Assembly: GCF_900103985.1 (NCBI RefSeq)
Contig: NZ_FNIE01000005.1
Span: 186,001 to 250,000 of the forward strand
Direction: 5' to 3'
Source of the DNA: Actinacidiphila guanduensis
GTDB lineage: Bacteria; Actinomycetota; Actinomycetes; Streptomycetales; Streptomycetaceae
Length of the DNA: 64,000 bases
Below, one piece after another: positions 61,034-64,000 of this stretch. The translations under genes and the position numbers were made by a program. The notes below the pieces were generated by a model, which worked only from the letters and a program-made list of their open reading frames with translations, made no database searches and was not told the origin of the DNA. Within the stretch, counting starts at the first letter, position 1. Each line of letters begins with the position of its first letter.

Positions 61034-62227
61034 TTACGGCAGCGCCAGCATCTGCTCCAGGGCGAGCTTGGCGTAGTGCTCGGTCTCGGCGTCGACCTGG
61101 ATGCGGTTGACCGGCTTGCCGTCGGCGAGCGATTCCAGCGCCCACACCAGGTGCGGCAGGTCGATGCGGTTCATGGTGGAGCAGAAGCACACCGTGCGGT
61201 CGAGGAAGACGATCTCCTTGTCGGGGTGCGCCTTCGCCAGCCGCCGCACCAGGTTGAGTTCGGTGCCCACCGCCCACTTGGAGCCGGCCGGCGCCTCGGC
61301 CAGCCGCTTGATGATGTGCTCGGTGGAGCCGACGAAGTCCGCCGCCTCGACGACCTCGTGCCGGCACTCGGGGTGCACCAGCACGTTGACGCCGGGCACG
61401 CGCTCGCGCACCTCGTTCACCGAGTCCAGGGTGAAGCGGCCGTGCACCGAGCAGTGGCCGCGCCACAGGATCATCTTGGCCGCCCGCAGCTGCTCGGGCG
61501 TCAGGCCGCCGCCGGGCTTGTGCGGGTTGTAGACGACGCAGTCCTCCAGCGACAGCCCCATCTCCAGCACCGCGGTGTTGCGGCCGAGGTGCTGGTCGGG
61601 CAGGAAGAGCACCTTCTCGCCCTGGGCGAAGGCCCACTCCAGGGCGCGCCGGGCGTTCGAGGAGGTGCAGATGGTGCCGCCGTGCCGGCCGGTGAACGCC
61701 TTGATGTCGGCGGAGGAGTTCATGTACGACACCGGCACCGTGGTGCCTGCGACACCGGCGTCGGTGAGCACGTCCCAGCACTCGGCGACCTGCTCGGCGG
61801 TGGCCATGTCGGCCATCGAGCAGCCGGCGGCGAGGTCGGGCAGGATCACCTGCTGGCGCTCGGAGGTGAGGATGTCGGCGGACTCCGCCATGAAGTGGAC
61901 GCCGCAGAAGACGATGTACTCCGCCTCGGGGCGGGCGGCCGCGTCCCGGGCGAGCTTGAAGGAGTCGCCGGTGACGTCGGCGAACTCGATGACCTCGTCG
62001 CGCTGGTAGTGGTGGCCGAGGATGAAGACCTTCTCGCCGAGCCGGGCCTTGGCGGCGCGGGCGCGCTCGACCAGGCCGGGGTCGGACGGGGCGGGCAGGT
62101 CGCCGGGGCAGTCCACGCCGCGCTCGCTGCGCGGGTCGGACTCACGGCCGAGCAGGAGCAGCGCGAGCGGGGTGGGCCGGACGTCCAGCGGGTCGGCCGG
62201 TTCGTTCAGCGTTGGTGTGGTGGTCAC
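61034..62227 (-). CDS. nadA: Quinolinate synthase A
   Basis: Condenses iminoaspartate and dihydroxyacetone phosphate to quinolinate in NAD synthesis, with a 4Fe-4S cluster. The 397-aa protein has ILGHHYQRDEV, three cysteine regions (IVFCGVHFM, VHPECRHEV, VCFCSTMNRID) and the substrate loop CTSSNARRALEWA. GTG 62227 is the start. Length matches actinobacterial NadA. NadB and NadC are not in the window. The promoter lies in the 272-base gap shared with erpA. Confidence 0.97.
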   Translation of the reverse strand: MTTTPTLNEPADPLDVRPTPLALLLLGRESDPRSERGVDCPGDLPAPSDPGLVERARAAKARLGEKVFILGHHYQRDEVIEFADVTGDSFKLARDAAARPEAEYIVFCGVHFMAESADILTSERQQVILPDLAAGCSMADMATAEQVAECWDVLTDAGVAGTTVPVSYMNSSADIKAFTGRHGGTICTSSNARRALEWAFAQGEKVLFLPDQHLGRNTAVLEMGLSLEDCVVYNPHKPGGGLTPEQLRAAKMILWRGHCSVHGRFTLDSVNEVRERVPGVNVLVHPECRHEVVEAADFVGSTEHIIKRLAEAPAGSKWAVGTELNLVRRLAKAHPDKEIVFLDRTVCFCSTMNRIDLPHLVWALESLADGKPVNRIQVDAETEHYAKLALEQMLALP

Positions 62228-62499
62228 GGGCCCGTAGCCCTTTCTTTGCAGCGCGCAGACCTTTTCGTCTACTTGACGTTATCTATGATAGCCCGTTCGT
62301 GTCAGATTGACGATGCTGGACTCGTCACTGTGACGCATACCGCTGCGCCCCGCGGGGCACGGTCTCCGGTGGAGGTCCGTGCCGCGGGGCGTGTGCAAAT
62401 ATGGAGGGAGCAAATGTCGCCGCGGACCCGGAATGAATCCGAGGGGGCACCGGTTAGTCATCGGTAGCCAGCAGTCCGTACAACCCGGGAGTGAAGCAC
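62228..62499. promoter_or_regulatory. Divergent promoter region of nadA and erpA
   Basis: 272 bases between two divergent Fe-S-related genes. Around 62270-62330 it is the most AT-rich part of the local sequence (CTTGACGTTATCTATGATAGC). On the minus strand TCGTCA and TATCAT are spaced 17 bases, a possible nadA promoter. I see no recognised operator. Confidence 0.4.
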
Positions 62500-62853
62500 A
62501 TGACGGTTCAGGACGAGACCACCACGACGGACGGCATCCTCCTGTCCGACGCTGCCGCCGGCAAGGTGAAGAGCCTGCTCGAGCAGGAAGGCCGCGAGGA
62601 CCTGGCCCTGCGCGTCGCCGTCCAGCCCGGCGGTTGCTCGGGCCTGCGCTACCAGCTGTTCTTCGACGAGCGGTCCCTGGACGGCGACATCGTCAAGGAG
62701 TTCGGCGGCGTCAAGGTCGTCACCGACCGGATGAGCGCCCCGTACCTGGGCGGTGCCTCCATCGACTTCGTGGACACCATCGAGAAGCAGGGCTTCACGA
62801 TCGACAACCCGAACGCCACGGGTTCCTGCGCCTGCGGTGACTCCTTCCACTGA
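62500..62853 (+). CDS. erpA: Iron-sulfur cluster insertion protein (HesB/ErpA type)
   Basis: A 117-aa A-type carrier. The three cysteine ligands are in QPGGCSGLRY and SCACGDSF. It passes Fe-S clusters to targets such as NadA next door or LipA elsewhere in the window. ATG 62500 is preceded by GGGAG; GTG 62491 is an alternative start. A terminator follows. Confidence 0.95.
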   Translation: MTVQDETTTTDGILLSDAAAGKVKSLLEQEGREDLALRVAVQPGGCSGLRYQLFFDERSLDGDIVKEFGGVKVVTDRMSAPYLGGASIDFVDTIEKQGFTIDNPNATGSCACGDSFH

Positions 62854-62890
62854 GTTCCCGCCGGGCCCTACCGGCACCCGCTGCTGATCG

Positions 62891-62929
62891 ACGAGGCGGC
62901 GGCACCCCTTCCGGGTGCCGCCGCCTCGT
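62891..62929 (+). terminator. Bidirectional terminator after erpA
   Basis: ACGAGGCGGCGGCACCC (62891-62907) and its complement (62913-62929) form a 17-bp perfect stem with a five-base loop. No T tract. It separates erpA from the convergent lipoprotein-like gene. Confidence 0.75.
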
Positions 62930-62944
62930 GCCGTCCCGCGCCGC

Positions 62945-64000
62945 TCACCGCGTGAGCGTGTGCCCGTTCGAGGTGTCCACCACCGTGCGGTCGCCCACCG
63001 GCGCGGCCAGGCGCACCGTGTCGGTCTGGGAGAGCAGCACCATCGAGCACACCGTGCCCTTGGGCTTGGGCGTGTCCACCACCGACACCCGCACCTGCCC
63101 CGCGGTCTCCACCGCCGACGTCTTGTACGTCCCGCATGTCCCGCGCATGTAGCTCACCTTCAGCGTGGTGCCCGACGCCTGGTAGCCGGAGACGGCCACC
63201 TTGTGCGGGGCGTACGGGTCCGCCGGCTGGGCCGGCACCGGCACACGCATCGGGCCGCCGGGGTTCACCGAGGACGGGGGAGGCGCCGTCGTCGTGCCGC
63301 CGGGCGGCTGGACGTAGGACGGGTCCACCGCGGTCTGGGCCAGCACCGAGGTGCGCGACGTGCCGGCCGGCGCGGTGTCGAACAGCCAGGCGGGCACCAG
63401 CGTCTGGGCGCCCGACACGTACTCCAGCGACAGGCCGAAGACCGCGCCCCGCACATCCACCGGGTGCGGTGCGCCCTGGTGGTCGCAGCCGGAGGCGCCG
63501 CCGGGCTCGACCCGGCACAGGTCGGGGTGCATCACCGGGGTGGCCTTGAGCTCCCCGAACGCGGCCGCCGCGCTCACCACCGGGTACTGCGCCCCCTTCA
63601 CCAGGGGCGACAGCCGCCCGTAGCCGAGCGAGATCCTGCCGTCGGAACCCACCTCGAACGAGGTGGACCAGCCGTGCGTGGGCAGCCCGCCCACCACCGG
63701 GTCCGCACTGACCGTCCGCATCCCGCCCGAGGTCTGGGAGGCGTCCACCGCCGCGCCCGACAGGCCCAGCCCCTTGAGCACCGGGGCGGCCGCGGCCTTG
63801 GCGGCGGCCTGCGAGACCGGCGGGGCGCCGGAGGAGCCCGGCGACGACGAGGTGCCCGGGTCGCCGGGGGCGACCGGCACCGAGGAGGGCGAGGAGGAGG
63901 TCGAGGTGTCGGGCCGCGCACCCGACAGCGAGGCACCGTAGCGGGTGAACGTCCAGGTGCCGGGGGCGCTCTTGCTCACCAGCAGCGTCGGTCCGCCGCC
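62945..64000 (-). CDS. Exported or lipoprotein-like hypothetical protein, N-terminus beyond the window
   Basis: The frame is open to the window edge on the minus strand and reads on past the Val-Ser-Lys at 63979 (GGPTLLVSKSAPGTWTF), so the real start and signal lie outside. Visible part: PGTWTFTRYGASL, a Ser/Pro/Thr-rich linker typical of secreted proteins, then a globular region with several cysteines (DLCRVEPGGASGCDHQ; RGTCGTYK). It ends VVDTSNGHTLTR. It resembles secreted or lipoprotein proteins in this position in Streptomyces genomes. Function unknown. Confidence 0.75.
   Translation of the reverse strand, partial: GGGPTLLVSKSAPGTWTFTRYGASLSGARPDTSTSSSPSSVPVAPGDPGTSSSPGSSGAPPVSQAAAKAAAAPVLKGLGLSGAAVDASQTSGGMRTVSADPVVGGLPTHGWSTSFEVGSDGRISLGYGRLSPLVKGAQYPVVSAAAAFGELKATPVMHPDLCRVEPGGASGCDHQGAPHPVDVRGAVFGLSLEYVSGAQTLVPAWLFDTAPAGTSRTSVLAQTAVDPSYVQPPGGTTTAPPPSSVNPGGPMRVPVPAQPADPYAPHKVAVSGYQASGTTLKVSYMRGTCGTYKTSAVETAGQVRVSVVDTPKPKGTVCSMVLLSQTDTVRLAAPVGDRTVVDTSNGHTLTR

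Overview
The window looks like the chromosome of a Streptomyces or a close actinomycete relative. It is very GC rich with strong third-position G/C, GTG starts are frequent, and the gene content is typical: GSI glutamine synthetase with a GlnR box, lipB-lipA, actinobacterial E1 aceE with two-lipoyl E2, PspA with its PspAA partner, DUF3043, DUF4191, and late cobalamin genes. No rRNA, tRNA or CRISPR array was seen.

Layout. 1-9.6 kb: a truncated serine hydrolase, a small secreted protein, a 288-bp inverted-repeat (MITE-like) element, a large P-loop ATPase with a Tyr-Gly-rich linker, an SDR epimerase, a Gfo/Idh/MocA oxidoreductase and a large regulator. 9.8-15.3 kb: lipB, lipA, a small protein, DUF4191, an RDD membrane protein and glnA, a conserved core block closed by a strong terminator at 15.29-15.33 kb. 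15.3-32.9 kb: an accessory island, visibly less GC biased. Its centre is a four-gene leftward operon (27330-18287) that I read as a pPIWI-RE conflict system: a two-part Cas4/RecB-like PD-(D/E)XK nuclease, the pPIWI-RE-associated REase protein, a DinG-type helicase with an N-terminal Z-like domain, and the pPIWI-RE Argonaute-like protein. The genes overlap or lie close together. A Ser/Thr kinase diverges from this operon, and next to it lie an AfsR/SARP-NB-ARC-TPR regulator, a 51-aa protein behind SARP-type direct repeats, and an excisionase-like HTH pair with no integrase. The left edge has an HTH-domain protein and a double Zn-cluster protein, divergently transcribed, plus a small membrane protein.

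33-47.8 kb: core again, with Fpg/Nei glycosylase, FAD amine-oxidase-like protein, TIGR01777 epimerase, DUF4240, aceE with a GntR regulator upstream, E2 (sucB), lpdA, pepA and cobS. 47.8-55.9 kb: an Rpn-like nuclease with a duplicated tail copy, a two-component system, PspAA/PspA, DUF3043, a methyltransferase and a lipoprotein HtrA-like protease. 56-64 kb: a roughly 81-bp repeat array, cobU-like, cobT, GNAT, nadA, erpA and a truncated secreted/lipoprotein gene.

How the genes work together. lipB/lipA make the lipoyl cofactor used by the E2 and read by lpdA. aceE, E2 and lpdA supply the pyruvate/2-oxoglutarate dehydrogenase machinery. cobS, cobU and cobT complete the nucleotide loop of cobalamin. 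The island is best explained as a defence cassette inserted between glnA and the Fpg gene. The most interesting points there are the extra tandem nuclease, an apparently degraded active site in the usual REase subunit, and the kinase sharing the cassette's promoter region.
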